A stretch of DNA of 6,885 nt, taken from an archaeon (GTDB taxonomy: Archaea > Thermoproteota > Bathyarchaeia > TCS64). The first letter of the stretch is position 1, and every line of letters starts with the position of its first letter. The notes under the pieces are model-generated. The model did not search any database and was not told the DNA's origin. It saw nothing but the letters and a program-made list of their open reading frames with translations. The position numbers and the translations under genes are program-made. Of this stretch, positions 1 through 5,857 are shown piece after piece. The stretch covers positions 1 to 6,885 of the forward strand of contig JAHLLU010000112.1 in assembly GCA_020444005.1 (NCBI GenBank). The letters are read 5' to 3'.

Positions 1-437
1 GCTTGGTGCCCAGTATCTGAAATGATGAAGACAGGGTTATCTGGAGCAGCCTCGTCAAGCTCCCAGCGTGTGATGTGCCTGTTTTCTTCGAGTTTACTAT
101 CATTGAAGTTGGCCCCTTGTACCCATGCTCCGGGTCCAAGCTCCTCGGCTTTTGCCTTGATGAGGGCTAGTATCTCGGGTATGTTCTTGATGGGTGGTGC
201 CCTACAGTTTACCTCTAGTTTTCTTGCGGCTATCATGCTTGGGTGAGTGTGACTGTCGATGATACCGGGCATCACTGTCTTACCTTTTAGGTCTATGATC
301 TTGGTTTCTGGTCCAGCAAGTTTCTTTATCTCCTCTGTTGTGCCCAGTGCCTCGATCTTGTTTCGATAAATAGCGATGGCTTCAACTACTCGGTCATCCG
401 GGTCAACCGTGATGATTTTCCCGTTGATTAAACACAT
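1..437 (-). CDS. YtcJ-like metal-dependent amidohydrolase (Amidohydro_3 family), N-terminal part, cut by the window edge
   Basis: Not bounded by a stop inside the window; read by reverse complement from an ATG at 437, giving about 145 residues. The start MCLINGKIITVDPDD and the tract VMPGIIDSHTHPSM are the usual opening beta-sandwich and first metal-binding strand of the amidohydrolase superfamily, with the metal-ligand pair DSHTH at residues 61-65 (His63, His65). The following block (WVQGANFND at about 105-113, then LDEAAPDNPVFIIS up to a GH at 143-144) matches the YtcJ-like subgroup, whose full proteins are usually over 500 residues, so most of the barrel lies outside. Family members hydrolyse C-N bonds of amides, carbamates or related substrates; the actual substrate cannot be told. 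No in-frame alternative start precedes the ATG and no Shine-Dalgarno sequence is evident. It follows the TetR gene on the same strand after a 197-base gap, so co-regulation is possible but unproven. Confidence 0.88.
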   Translation of the reverse strand, partial: MCLINGKIITVDPDDRVVEAIAIYRNKIEALGTTEEIKKLAGPETKIIDLKGKTVMPGIIDSHTHPSMIAARKLEVNCRAPPIKNIPEILALIKAKAEELGPGAWVQGANFNDSKLEENRHITRWELDEAAPDNPVFIISDTGHQ

Positions 438-464
438 ATCAGCATATATTACCAAATTAGTTCA

Positions 465-480
465 CACAAGAAATATTGTG
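465..480 (-). promoter_or_regulatory. Candidate promoter of the amidohydrolase gene: inverted repeat around a TATA-like core
   Basis: The sequence CACAAGAAATATTGTG is an inverted repeat (arms CACAA and TTGTG, 6-base spacer). Read on the minus strand its centre, AATATTTC, is TATA-like and lies about 35 bases before the ATG at 437, which would put transcription start near 447 and give a leader of about 10 bases. A second A/T run nearer the ATG (AATATATG on the minus strand) is too close to act as a TATA box for this start. A symmetrical sequence over a TATA box could be an operator, but this is inferred from position and symmetry only. Confidence 0.35.
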
Positions 481-540
481 GTTATCCGATAAAAGACATC
501 CCAGAGGATGGGGGATGGTGGGCTGAATCACCGGTTGGAC

Positions 541-623
541 TGGTGAACACCATTCCCACACGATACACCGGTACGGTAGTTAAGAAGGTGTATGGTGTAG
601 GCGGGGTTACAGACACGGTGTAT
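541..623. repeat. Cluster of short inverted repeats in the gap downstream of TetR
   Basis: Three small symmetries sit close together: TGGTG-AA-CACCA at 541-552, ACCG-GTA-CGGT at 567-577, and ATACACC at 563-569 facing GGTGTAT at 587-593, with a second identical copy of GGTGTAT at 617-623. The 7-base arm at 563-569 could therefore pair with either downstream copy, giving two alternative hairpins. No T-run follows on either strand, so it does not look like an intrinsic terminator. Function unknown; it may be an operator cluster, a structured 3' untranslated region of TetR, or coincidence. Confidence 0.3.
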
Positions 624-634
624 GTAGCTAGAAC

Positions 635-1177
635 CTATGAAATGATAGCCGTATAGATTATGTGTAGTAGGTTTATGAGTTCAGTGTCTGTTTCGCACAC
701 TGGATTGATGTAGAGATGCTTGTGAATCACCGCATCAATAACATTGTACGTGGTGAGCCACCTGTCAACAAGTTCAATGGAAGAATCATTCTCCTCCAAG
801 TATTCAATCATTATCTGTCTTCTTTCCTTCTTTATGGACTCGAAAACCTCGTGATCGGCAAGAATAGCTTGATCAAACGCCTTGTACAGCTCGCTGTTCT
901 CTATGTGGCTCTTTAGGTGGTTTCTTAGCATCTCCTCTATGTTATCTGTATCAAACCCGTATTGGGGCATTGTTTCTCTGAGGTTTTTCTCGTAGATGGC
1001 TGCCGCTATTGATGTTTTTCCCTGTGGATAATAATGGTATATGATTCCGATGCTGATGTCTGCTTTTTTTGTTATTTGTCGTATTGTGGTCTTGTCGTAG
1101 CCGTTTGAATTGATGAGTTCTGTGAAGGCCTGTTGTATGTCTGTTTTTTTCTGTTCTTTGTCGCGTTGGTAACTCAT
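635..1177 (-). CDS. TetR/AcrR-family transcriptional repressor
   Basis: A protein of 180 residues, typical for TetR regulators. The N-terminal DNA-binding domain is clear: the helix-turn-helix spans about residues 30-52 (TTIRQITKKADISIGIIYHYY), preceded by AFTELINSNGYDK, and the YHYYPQGK ending matches the family's usual YxYFxxK signature. The rest is a mainly helical ligand-binding and dimerisation domain with no recognisable ligand motif. I chose the ATG at 1177; in-frame starts upstream (ATG at 1204, GTG at 1222) lie inside the operator or just past the TATA-like box and would add a tail unusual for the family. No Shine-Dalgarno precedes 1177, fitting a short-leader archaeal mRNA. It diverges from the cysteine hydrolase gene, and paired palindromes between them suggest it represses both genes until a small molecule, perhaps the hydrolase's substrate, binds. 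Confidence 0.9.
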   Translation of the reverse strand: MSYQRDKEQKKTDIQQAFTELINSNGYDKTTIRQITKKADISIGIIYHYYPQGKTSIAAAIYEKNLRETMPQYGFDTDNIEEMLRNHLKSHIENSELYKAFDQAILADHEVFESIKKERRQIMIEYLEENDSSIELVDRWLTTYNVIDAVIHKHLYINPVCETDTELINLLHIIYTAIIS

Positions 1178-1186
1178 GGCTATTGG

Positions 1187-1203
1187 TTGTTGAACGTTGT
1201 TCA
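1187..1203 (+). promoter_or_regulatory. Operator 1, probable TetR-binding site on the TetR side
   Basis: TTGTTGAACGTTGTTCA contains the inverted repeat TGAAC-GTT-GTTCA (1191-1203). It agrees at 16 of 17 positions with the reverse complement of operator 2. It lies between the TATA-like core (1208-1216) and the TetR start at 1177, overlapping or adjoining the predicted TetR transcription start near 1185, so binding would block initiation and give autorepression. Confidence 0.72.
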
Positions 1204-1207
1204 TAAA

Positions 1208-1216
1208 CTTTATATC
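1208..1216. promoter_or_regulatory. Shared TATA-like core of the divergent TetR / cysteine hydrolase promoters
   Basis: CTTTATATC on the plus strand reads GATATAAAG on the minus strand, so a TATA-like box can be read both ways. For the plus gene it lies about 27 bases before the ATG at 1239, so transcription would begin at or next to the start codon (leaderless). For TetR it lies about 26 bases before a predicted start near 1185, giving a leader of about 8 bases. Whether one box serves both directions, or a second weaker A/T run (1226-1232) serves TetR, cannot be settled by eye. Confidence 0.5.
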
Positions 1217-1231
1217 GACCACAACAAATTA

Positions 1232-1249
1232 TTGAACAATGTTCAACAA
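1232..1249 (+). promoter_or_regulatory. Operator 2, probable TetR-binding site over the cysteine hydrolase start
   Basis: TTGAACAATGTTCAA (1232-1246) is a perfect palindrome about the central A at 1239. Its core TGAAC-AAT-GTTCA has the same layout as operator 1, and the longer match runs to 1249 on the reverse strand (TTGTTGAACATTGTTCA). The hydrolase ATG (1239-1241) begins at its exact centre, so the site covers the predicted transcription and translation start. The centres of the two operators are 42 bp apart, about four helical turns, so two repressor dimers would sit on the same face of the DNA. Confidence 0.75.
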
Positions 1250-1916
1250 ATACGAGGAGGGAAAATTCACAAATCAACAAGTCCTCCAACTAGCAAAAAA
1301 CGCATACAAAAATGGAGAACCAGACTACACCATAAACCCAACGAAATGCGCATTACTAGTTATAGACATGCAAAACGAGTTCGTCAAACCCCACTGGACA
1401 CCAGACTGGGTACCAGACGCCACACACAAAGTGCCAAAAATTAAACAACTCATAGAACACTGCAGACAAAACAACATCCCCGTCATCTACACCATCTACA
1501 GCGACACCCACCAATACCATGACAGACCTGTCACAGGAAAACACATGCCCGGAAGATACACAGAAGTAAACATCGATACGAGCCACTTTTACAAGAACTC
1601 AGAGGTCTGGCATGAAATAGCACCCAAGCCCGATGAGGTTGTAATCAGAAAATGCAGCTATGGCGGCTTCTATGATACACCCCTTGAGACCATACTTAAA
1701 AACATGGGCAAAGACACAGTCATCATAACCGGGGTAATAGCATCATATTGCTGCAGTATGACCGCGCGACAAGCCTATGAACGCAGCTTCAAGGTCATCT
1801 ATGGCAGCGACTTATGCGGCGCAGATTGCCCTGAACTGTTAGAATATGAGTTGATGGTTATGAGAAAAGGATTCGCCAAGGTCATGACCCTTGACGAGAT
1901 CATAGATGCCTTATAG
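1239..1916 (+). CDS. Isochorismatase-family cysteine hydrolase (amidohydrolase type)
   Basis: A 225-residue protein with the Asp-Lys-Cys catalytic triad of the isochorismatase-like fold: Asp43 in ALLVIDMQNEF, Lys138 in VVIRKCSYGGFYDT, and Cys171 in GVIASYCCSMTARQA, where the usual family pattern is G-V-x-T-x-x-C-V-x-x-T-A-R. The presence of the cysteine points to the amidase/nicotinamidase-like branch (nicotinamidase, N-carbamoylsarcosine amidase, ureidoacrylate or biuret hydrolase) rather than true isochorismatases, which lack it. The substrate cannot be assigned. A second cysteine, Cys172, directly follows the predicted nucleophile. The N-terminal extension of about 36 residues before the first strand is longer than in minimal nicotinamidases. 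The ATG at 1239 lies at the centre of operator 2 and suits a leaderless mRNA; no later in-frame start is available before the catalytic core. Probably induced through the divergent TetR protein. Its TAG is directly followed on the other strand by the CapA-like gene's end. Confidence 0.92.
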   Translation: MFNKYEEGKFTNQQVLQLAKNAYKNGEPDYTINPTKCALLVIDMQNEFVKPHWTPDWVPDATHKVPKIKQLIEHCRQNNIPVIYTIYSDTHQYHDRPVTGKHMPGRYTEVNIDTSHFYKNSEVWHEIAPKPDEVVIRKCSYGGFYDTPLETILKNMGKDTVIITGVIASYCCSMTARQAYERSFKVIYGSDLCGADCPELLEYELMVMRKGFAKVMTLDEIIDAL

Positions 1917-3212
1917 CTGGACGATGCCCACGTTGTCCTTTATCTTTATCTCTGTCCCGTAGGGCTTCGATAGCTTCTTGATGATGCTAAGTATCTTCTT
2001 CCCATAATCAGGGTCAGCAAGCATTGGTCGACCACGCTGGCTACGCGGCTTCTTCATCCCTAGCTCAACAGGATAAAGCTCCAAAGATGCCAACTCATCA
2101 TCCTTGAACTCCATCCTTGGCATCACACTGATCCAGTACTTCTCATCATCCGTAAACCACTTGTGCTCAGGATAACCCGGCGTAGGCTTCGCCTGTTGAC
2201 GAGCATCAAAAGCATCAGAAACCACCCCACTATAGGGGTCCAGCTTGTATCGCTCATAGAAATCAGCTGGCATCTTGTAGGGGGTCTCGTTCTGGAAAAT
2301 AAAGTTCCCAAGACTATAGAAGATGGGCTTTCCATCCCTTATCTCTATACCCCTCATGGCGTGATGACCATGCCCAATGAAACAATGAGCCCCCTCATCA
2401 ATAGCAGAACGAGCGAACTCCTCGATAAACTCCGCAGGCTGCTCACTATCAATCAATAACCCCTCATGAGCGTGAAGTGTGAATAAAACCCAATCCGCCT
2501 GCTTCGCGGCGTCCCTGATGGACTCGAGGTTTTCCTTCATATCACCGGGGTGAGCTTGTGTTCTCATACCGGGGTTATCTCCCTCCCTGAACTTGGTTCT
2601 GTTAAAGTAGTAGGCGTCCTCTTCCTGAACTACCTCTGGTAGGTTCAACTCTTTCTCGACTTGTTTGAGCTTCTCTATTGTCTCAGGCTTCGCCTCAAAC
2701 CATGATAGATACCTTAATGGGTTCAGTCCGGGTCTTCCTTTCATGTCTCGTCGCTGGTGTCCTGCTCTACCAAAGTTTGCGAAGGAGCTGCATGCGCTGA
2801 TCAAGGCTACTCTTCCGTTGCTTGTGGCGTGATAGCTGGGGGCTCTTGCCTCGGCTAGGTTCTTGCCTGTGCCCGCGTATGTTACGTTAAGTTTTTTCAG
2901 ATGCTCAATTGTGCTGAATAATCCACCGTACATATAGTCGAGGCTGTGGTTGTTGGCTGTGCTGAATATATCGAACCCCATCCAGAGTAAATCCTCTAGT
3001 ATGCTGGGCTCAGCCCGCGTGTAGGTTCCACCGCATTCAGCTGCGGGGTAACAGGTTGGTCCGTAGTCGTGGAGGTTCATCTCTAGGTTTGTAAATGCGC
3101 AGTCTACGCCCCTAATGAGGGTGAGTAGTCTCATGTATTGGGGCTCCGAGTGGACGCTTTGTTTGAGGGTGATGAGTGAGTCTCCTGTGGCTACTAGGCT
3201 AAACTCTTTCAA
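1911..3212 (-). CDS. CapA/PGA_cap-family protein (metallophosphoesterase fold), apparently cytosolic
   Basis: A 433-residue protein carrying the family motifs in order: TGDSL (9-13), NLE (42-44), ANNHSLD (86-92), LHAHEG (246-251), GHGHHAMRG (280-288) and FYSLGNF (298-304). These are the metal-binding Asp, Asn and His positions of calcineurin-like phosphoesterases as seen in CapA/PgsA, proteins linked to poly-gamma-glutamate capsule synthesis in bacteria. No signal peptide or membrane segment precedes GDS, so a surface-polymer role is doubtful; a soluble phosphoesterase or related hydrolase is more likely. The segment from about 155 to 240 is a charged insertion, and the C-terminal 60 residues (RSQRGRP, then GTEIKIKDNVG) look like a conserved tail particular to this subgroup. 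The start is TTG at 3212, since an in-frame stop lies two codons upstream and GDS begins only ten residues in. It converges on the cysteine hydrolase gene. Confidence 0.88.
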   Translation of the reverse strand: MKEFSLVATGDSLITLKQSVHSEPQYMRLLTLIRGVDCAFTNLEMNLHDYGPTCYPAAECGGTYTRAEPSILEDLLWMGFDIFSTANNHSLDYMYGGLFSTIEHLKKLNVTYAGTGKNLAEARAPSYHATSNGRVALISACSSFANFGRAGHQRRDMKGRPGLNPLRYLSWFEAKPETIEKLKQVEKELNLPEVVQEEDAYYFNRTKFREGDNPGMRTQAHPGDMKENLESIRDAAKQADWVLFTLHAHEGLLIDSEQPAEFIEEFARSAIDEGAHCFIGHGHHAMRGIEIRDGKPIFYSLGNFIFQNETPYKMPADFYERYKLDPYSGVVSDAFDARQQAKPTPGYPEHKWFTDDEKYWISVMPRMEFKDDELASLELYPVELGMKKPRSQRGRPMLADPDYGKKILSIIKKLSKPYGTEIKIKDNVGIVQL

Positions 3213-3239
3213 TCTTTATCACATTGTAGTGTTTTCTGT

Positions 3240-3254
3240 CGGTTTAAAAAACCG
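3240..3254 (-). promoter_or_regulatory. Candidate promoter of the CapA-like gene, with an inverted repeat
   Basis: CGGTTTAAAAAACCG has arms CGGTTT and AAACCG around a 3-base spacer. On the minus strand the T/A-rich centre (TTTTTTAAA) lies about 33 bases before the TTG start at 3212, so it is well placed as a TATA box with a leader of about 8 bases. The G/C edges of the repeat could make it a repressor site as well. Assigned by position only. Confidence 0.42.
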
Positions 3255-3325
3255 CGTATTAACAGTCCATGTCATAAAGCCAGATCAAAACTAATTGAAA
3301 AACAGTAAAAGAATGAGATAAGCAA

Positions 3326-3356
3326 TCATTAATCAAAAAAGATCAAAAGGAAAGGA
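3326..3356 (-). terminator. Probable archaeal T-run terminator after asd
   Basis: Directly after the asd stop codon the minus strand reads as repeated T-runs (TCCTTTCCTTTTGATCTTTTTTG and on). Archaeal RNA polymerase commonly terminates at such non-template T-runs without a hairpin, so this probably ends the thrC-aspartate kinase-asd transcript. The rest of the gap up to the CapA-like start is A/T-rich with no gene. Confidence 0.6.
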
Positions 3357-4427
3357 TTAGAGTAGGCCCTTAACCATGAGATACTCCGCCGAGAGAACAG
3401 CTCCCCCACCAGCGCCTTTCTCAAGATTATCACTAGTCAAAACATAGCTTACACCATTCTCCCAGAGCTTGTTCTCCCTGAGTCTACCCACTAGAGTAAC
3501 CATCTGTGGGTACTCGCTATGCCTCTTTGGCTGGGGCATATCATCTTCTAAGACGATTATAGGCTGCTCAGCAGCTGATGGTAGTTTGAGTTCCTGCGCC
3601 TCTGACCTGTATCCGTTGAGTTTATCGCGGACATCATCGATTGATGCCTGTTTGGCTAGTCCAAGATGCACTGCCTCTGTATGACCGATCTCCACATCGA
3701 CCCTTGTACAGGTGGCGTGGACATTGATCTCAGCGTCAATCAGTTTACCATTAACCATGGTGCCGAGAATCTTGTTGGTCTCTTTAACCACCTTTCCCTC
3801 TTCTCCCTCGATCAACGGAATAACATTCTTCACCGCGTTCAATCTATACGCTGAGTCGGCTCTGAGTCCTTTTTCACCTGCTCCGCTTAGACTCTGCATA
3901 CTCACCATGCTGAGGTTATTTACTCCGTAGGCGTCCATCAAGGGCTTCAATGTAGTAACCAAGCCTACCGTGGTGCAGTTTGGTCCCGGTATAACGTATC
4001 CGTTCCAGCCTCTTTTCTCTCTCTGTAATGGGATCATCTCGGTGTGGCTCGGGTTCACATCAGGTAATAGTACTGGTGTATCCGGCTCATATCGATACGC
4101 TGACGCTGTGCTTATAACCGGAATATGTTCCGCGAACTTGGCTTCCTGTACCTTGGCTACCTCAGATGGTAATGCGCTGAATGCAACATCATAGTCCCTT
4201 GGGTCTACGTGATCTGCGCCTACTACCTTCATCTCCATTATTTCATCAGGTGGTGTTTCTCTAAAGAAATGTGCCGCCTTTGTTGCTTCTTTGTATGTTT
4301 TCATGTGGCTTCGTTCTGATGCTGATAGGCATCCTATCTCGAACCATGGGTGTTTTGCTGTGAATTCCACTATGTTTTGTCCGGCTGCGCCGGTTGCTCC
4401 TATTATTACTGCTCTTTTCTTGCTCAT
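3357..4427 (-). CDS. asd: Aspartate-semialdehyde dehydrogenase, archaeal/fungal type
   Basis: Reduces aspartyl phosphate to aspartate semialdehyde with NADPH, the second step of the aspartate family pathway. The 356-residue protein has the nucleotide-binding loop GATGAAGQ at 10-17, the catalytic cysteine Cys151 in PGPNCTTVGL, and the second conserved block CTRVDVEIGHTEAV with Arg242 and the likely catalytic His249. Length and the spacing of these motifs fit the archaeal/fungal branch rather than the common bacterial one. SLSGAGEKG (179-187) is part of the conserved dimerisation domain. The ATG overlaps the aspartate kinase stop in an ATGA (4424-4427), so translation is probably coupled. It is the last gene of the operon and is followed by a T-rich terminator. 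Third codon positions change from A/C-rich near the start to G/T-rich near the end. Confidence 0.96.
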   Translation of the reverse strand: MSKKRAVIIGATGAAGQNIVEFTAKHPWFEIGCLSASERSHMKTYKEATKAAHFFRETPPDEIMEMKVVGADHVDPRDYDVAFSALPSEVAKVQEAKFAEHIPVISTASAYRYEPDTPVLLPDVNPSHTEMIPLQREKRGWNGYVIPGPNCTTVGLVTTLKPLMDAYGVNNLSMVSMQSLSGAGEKGLRADSAYRLNAVKNVIPLIEGEEGKVVKETNKILGTMVNGKLIDAEINVHATCTRVDVEIGHTEAVHLGLAKQASIDDVRDKLNGYRSEAQELKLPSAAEQPIIVLEDDMPQPKRHSEYPQMVTLVGRLRENKLWENGVSYVLTSDNLEKGAGGGAVLSAEYLMVKGLL

Positions 4428-5857
4428 TGTCCGTTTCCTCTGAAAAACTCGTTATATACTGCGGCTACCGCCATGGGCAGATCATCGTCGTCTATGCTGA
4501 ACCTGATGATGTTCTCGCTGTTGGGCTGGGTGGCTTGCTCTATGTTGACGCTGTGACGCGCCAACACTCCGGTGAGGCGGCTGAAGAATCCCTTCATTCC
4601 CCTCATCTCGCTCCCTACAACGCTGAAGGTGCCCTTCCTTCCCTTCAACGGGATAACCTCATAGGCGATATCTAGTTCTTTTAGCGCCTTGAGGGCTTTC
4701 TCCTGATCCCCCGGAGGCATCAGGAATGATAACTGGTATCCACTGGTGGATACATACCGTACATCTACGGCTTCCTCAGCAAGCTTACTGAAGACCTTAC
4801 CGTAGACCTCTGTTGGTGTAATACTTTGACTAGGTAGGAACCTGACCCCCGTTAATCCTCGCTGATAGCTGATGGCTTTGGGGTGCGGATTATGGCTGCT
4901 GTAGATGGTTTCCTCTACGGCTCCGATTATGGTTCCCTCCGATTCATCGTTATAAAAATTCTTGATCTGTAGCTCGATTCTCCCCTTCATCAATGGGTCC
5001 AATACCTTGTAGTGAACCACCTTTGTACGCTCCTCTCTGAGTAACTCGGTGGCTTCAACGTAACTAAGGTACGGGATTATCTGGGGCTCAGGTAGGTCAA
5101 AGAACTGAGCATAGGTCTCTGGGTATTCATCCTTGAGTATCTTGATGAACTTGGGGTCAACACTCATGATACCCTCCTCCATCACATACTTGACAGCCCG
5201 TCTAGCACCAAGCCCATACGCGATGTTTACTGCCGTATCATCCGTGCCTCCCCTTCCTAGGATAGTGATGCTACCATTGATGCTACGACCAGCAAAACCA
5301 GCTACAATAGGCACCAAGCCATCAAGCATAGCTGGCTTGAGTACATTGTTGATCTGTTCACCAGTCTTCTCGTACTCGACGGCTCCCTCAAGATTATTCT
5401 CATCAGTCGCCATCAAATCCTCGCCGTAAAAGCATCTATTTTCTATGCCTCTTTCTGCGAGGTGCATGCTAAGTACCCTTGATGATAGGTTTTCGCCTCG
5501 GCTCACCGCGTAAGCGTACACTGAGTCGCTTAACTCGCCGCTGCTTTTCACATAGGAGAGTACGTGAAGTAGTTTCTCAAACTCCTGCTCTAAGGCTTCA
5601 TCAATCTCTACTCTCTCTGGTAAAGCTCCAAGGTGATACTCGTAGAGCTCATCGATGAACCTACTTGGCTCTAAATCAGCCTCTAGACACCTGTCCAACG
5701 CATCTATTACTTTGTCCGTGACCCCTTTCATGGCGCTGACCACGCACACAGGCAATACATCGCTCTCTAGCTTGGAGTCCACTATCTCAGCTGCTCGGCT
5801 GAATGCTTTCCTGTCTTTAAGGATGCTTCCACCGAGCTTGAGGACCTCAAACTCCAA
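4424..5857 (-). CDS. lysC: Aspartate kinase (aspartokinase) with C-terminal ACT domains
   Basis: Phosphorylates aspartate, the committed step to lysine, methionine and threonine. The 477-residue protein opens with the amino-acid-kinase phosphate loop KLGGS (7-11), then SRGENLSSRVL (119-129) and GRGGTD (201-206), and VDP at 233-235 matching the usual ADP-R region. Two ACT-type regulatory domains follow at about 334-395 and 408-470 (FSVVGSEMRGMKGFFSRLTGVL), so feedback inhibition by an end product is likely; which one cannot be read. Two catalytic-domain stretches are unusual: VMEEGIMSVDP in place of a typical VTDVDGVYTADP-like run, and EERTKVVHYKVLDP in place of FGAKVLHP. The start is TTG at 5857: an in-frame TGA lies three codons upstream, and KLGGS begins at residue 7. 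It overlaps thrC by 11 bases and asd by 4. The symbol follows common use for single-function aspartokinases; no homoserine dehydrogenase domain is fused. Confidence 0.95.
   Translation of the reverse strand: MEFEVLKLGGSILKDRKAFSRAAEIVDSKLESDVLPVCVVSAMKGVTDKVIDALDRCLEADLEPSRFIDELYEYHLGALPERVEIDEALEQEFEKLLHVLSYVKSSGELSDSVYAYAVSRGENLSSRVLSMHLAERGIENRCFYGEDLMATDENNLEGAVEYEKTGEQINNVLKPAMLDGLVPIVAGFAGRSINGSITILGRGGTDDTAVNIAYGLGARRAVKYVMEEGIMSVDPKFIKILKDEYPETYAQFFDLPEPQIIPYLSYVEATELLREERTKVVHYKVLDPLMKGRIELQIKNFYNDESEGTIIGAVEETIYSSHNPHPKAISYQRGLTGVRFLPSQSITPTEVYGKVFSKLAEEAVDVRYVSTSGYQLSFLMPPGDQEKALKALKELDIAYEVIPLKGRKGTFSVVGSEMRGMKGFFSRLTGVLARHSVNIEQATQPNSENIIRFSIDDDDLPMAVAAVYNEFFRGNGQ

Larger units (their letters stand above)
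438..656 (+). other. Intergenic gap with a start-less open reading stretch; possible remnant of a gene 3' end
   Basis: The gap between TetR and the amidohydrolase is 197 bases. On the plus strand one frame is open from 432 to a TAG at 654-656, overlapping the TetR 3' end by 22 bases. From position 480 it reads like real protein, for example GYPIKDIPEDGGWWAESP and later VYVARTYEMIAV, but has no ATG or TTG before the late GTG at 543. That fits the C-terminal end of a decayed gene whose upstream part was replaced by the amidohydrolase region. I do not recognise the family. The opposite strand is also open for about 50 codons here, so chance openness in G/C-richer DNA is a real alternative. The gap also holds short inverted repeats, listed separately. 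Confidence 0.22.

Noticed and set aside
22..246. 74-codon plus-strand open frame
   Set aside because: It lies antisense to the amidohydrolase coding region, which has clear family motifs.
482..634. About 50 open minus-strand codons after the TetR TAG, suggesting stop read-through
   Set aside because: The translation is Pro/Thr/Ser-rich without any motif, TetR already has a full family length, and the openness mirrors the plus-strand frame.
1178..1222. Earlier TetR starts (ATG at 1204, GTG at 1222)
   Set aside because: They would place the start in operator 1 or upstream of the TATA-like box and add a tail of 9 or 15 residues not usual before the helix-turn-helix.
951..1289. 112-codon minus-strand open frame overlapping the TetR start and operators
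   Set aside because: It is in another frame over the TetR helix-turn-helix region, has no family motif, and its start lies inside the hydrolase gene.
3213..3356. Possible small gene or RNA between asd and the CapA-like gene
   Set aside because: The stretch is A/T-rich with stops in all frames I read; a promoter and a T-run terminator explain what is there.
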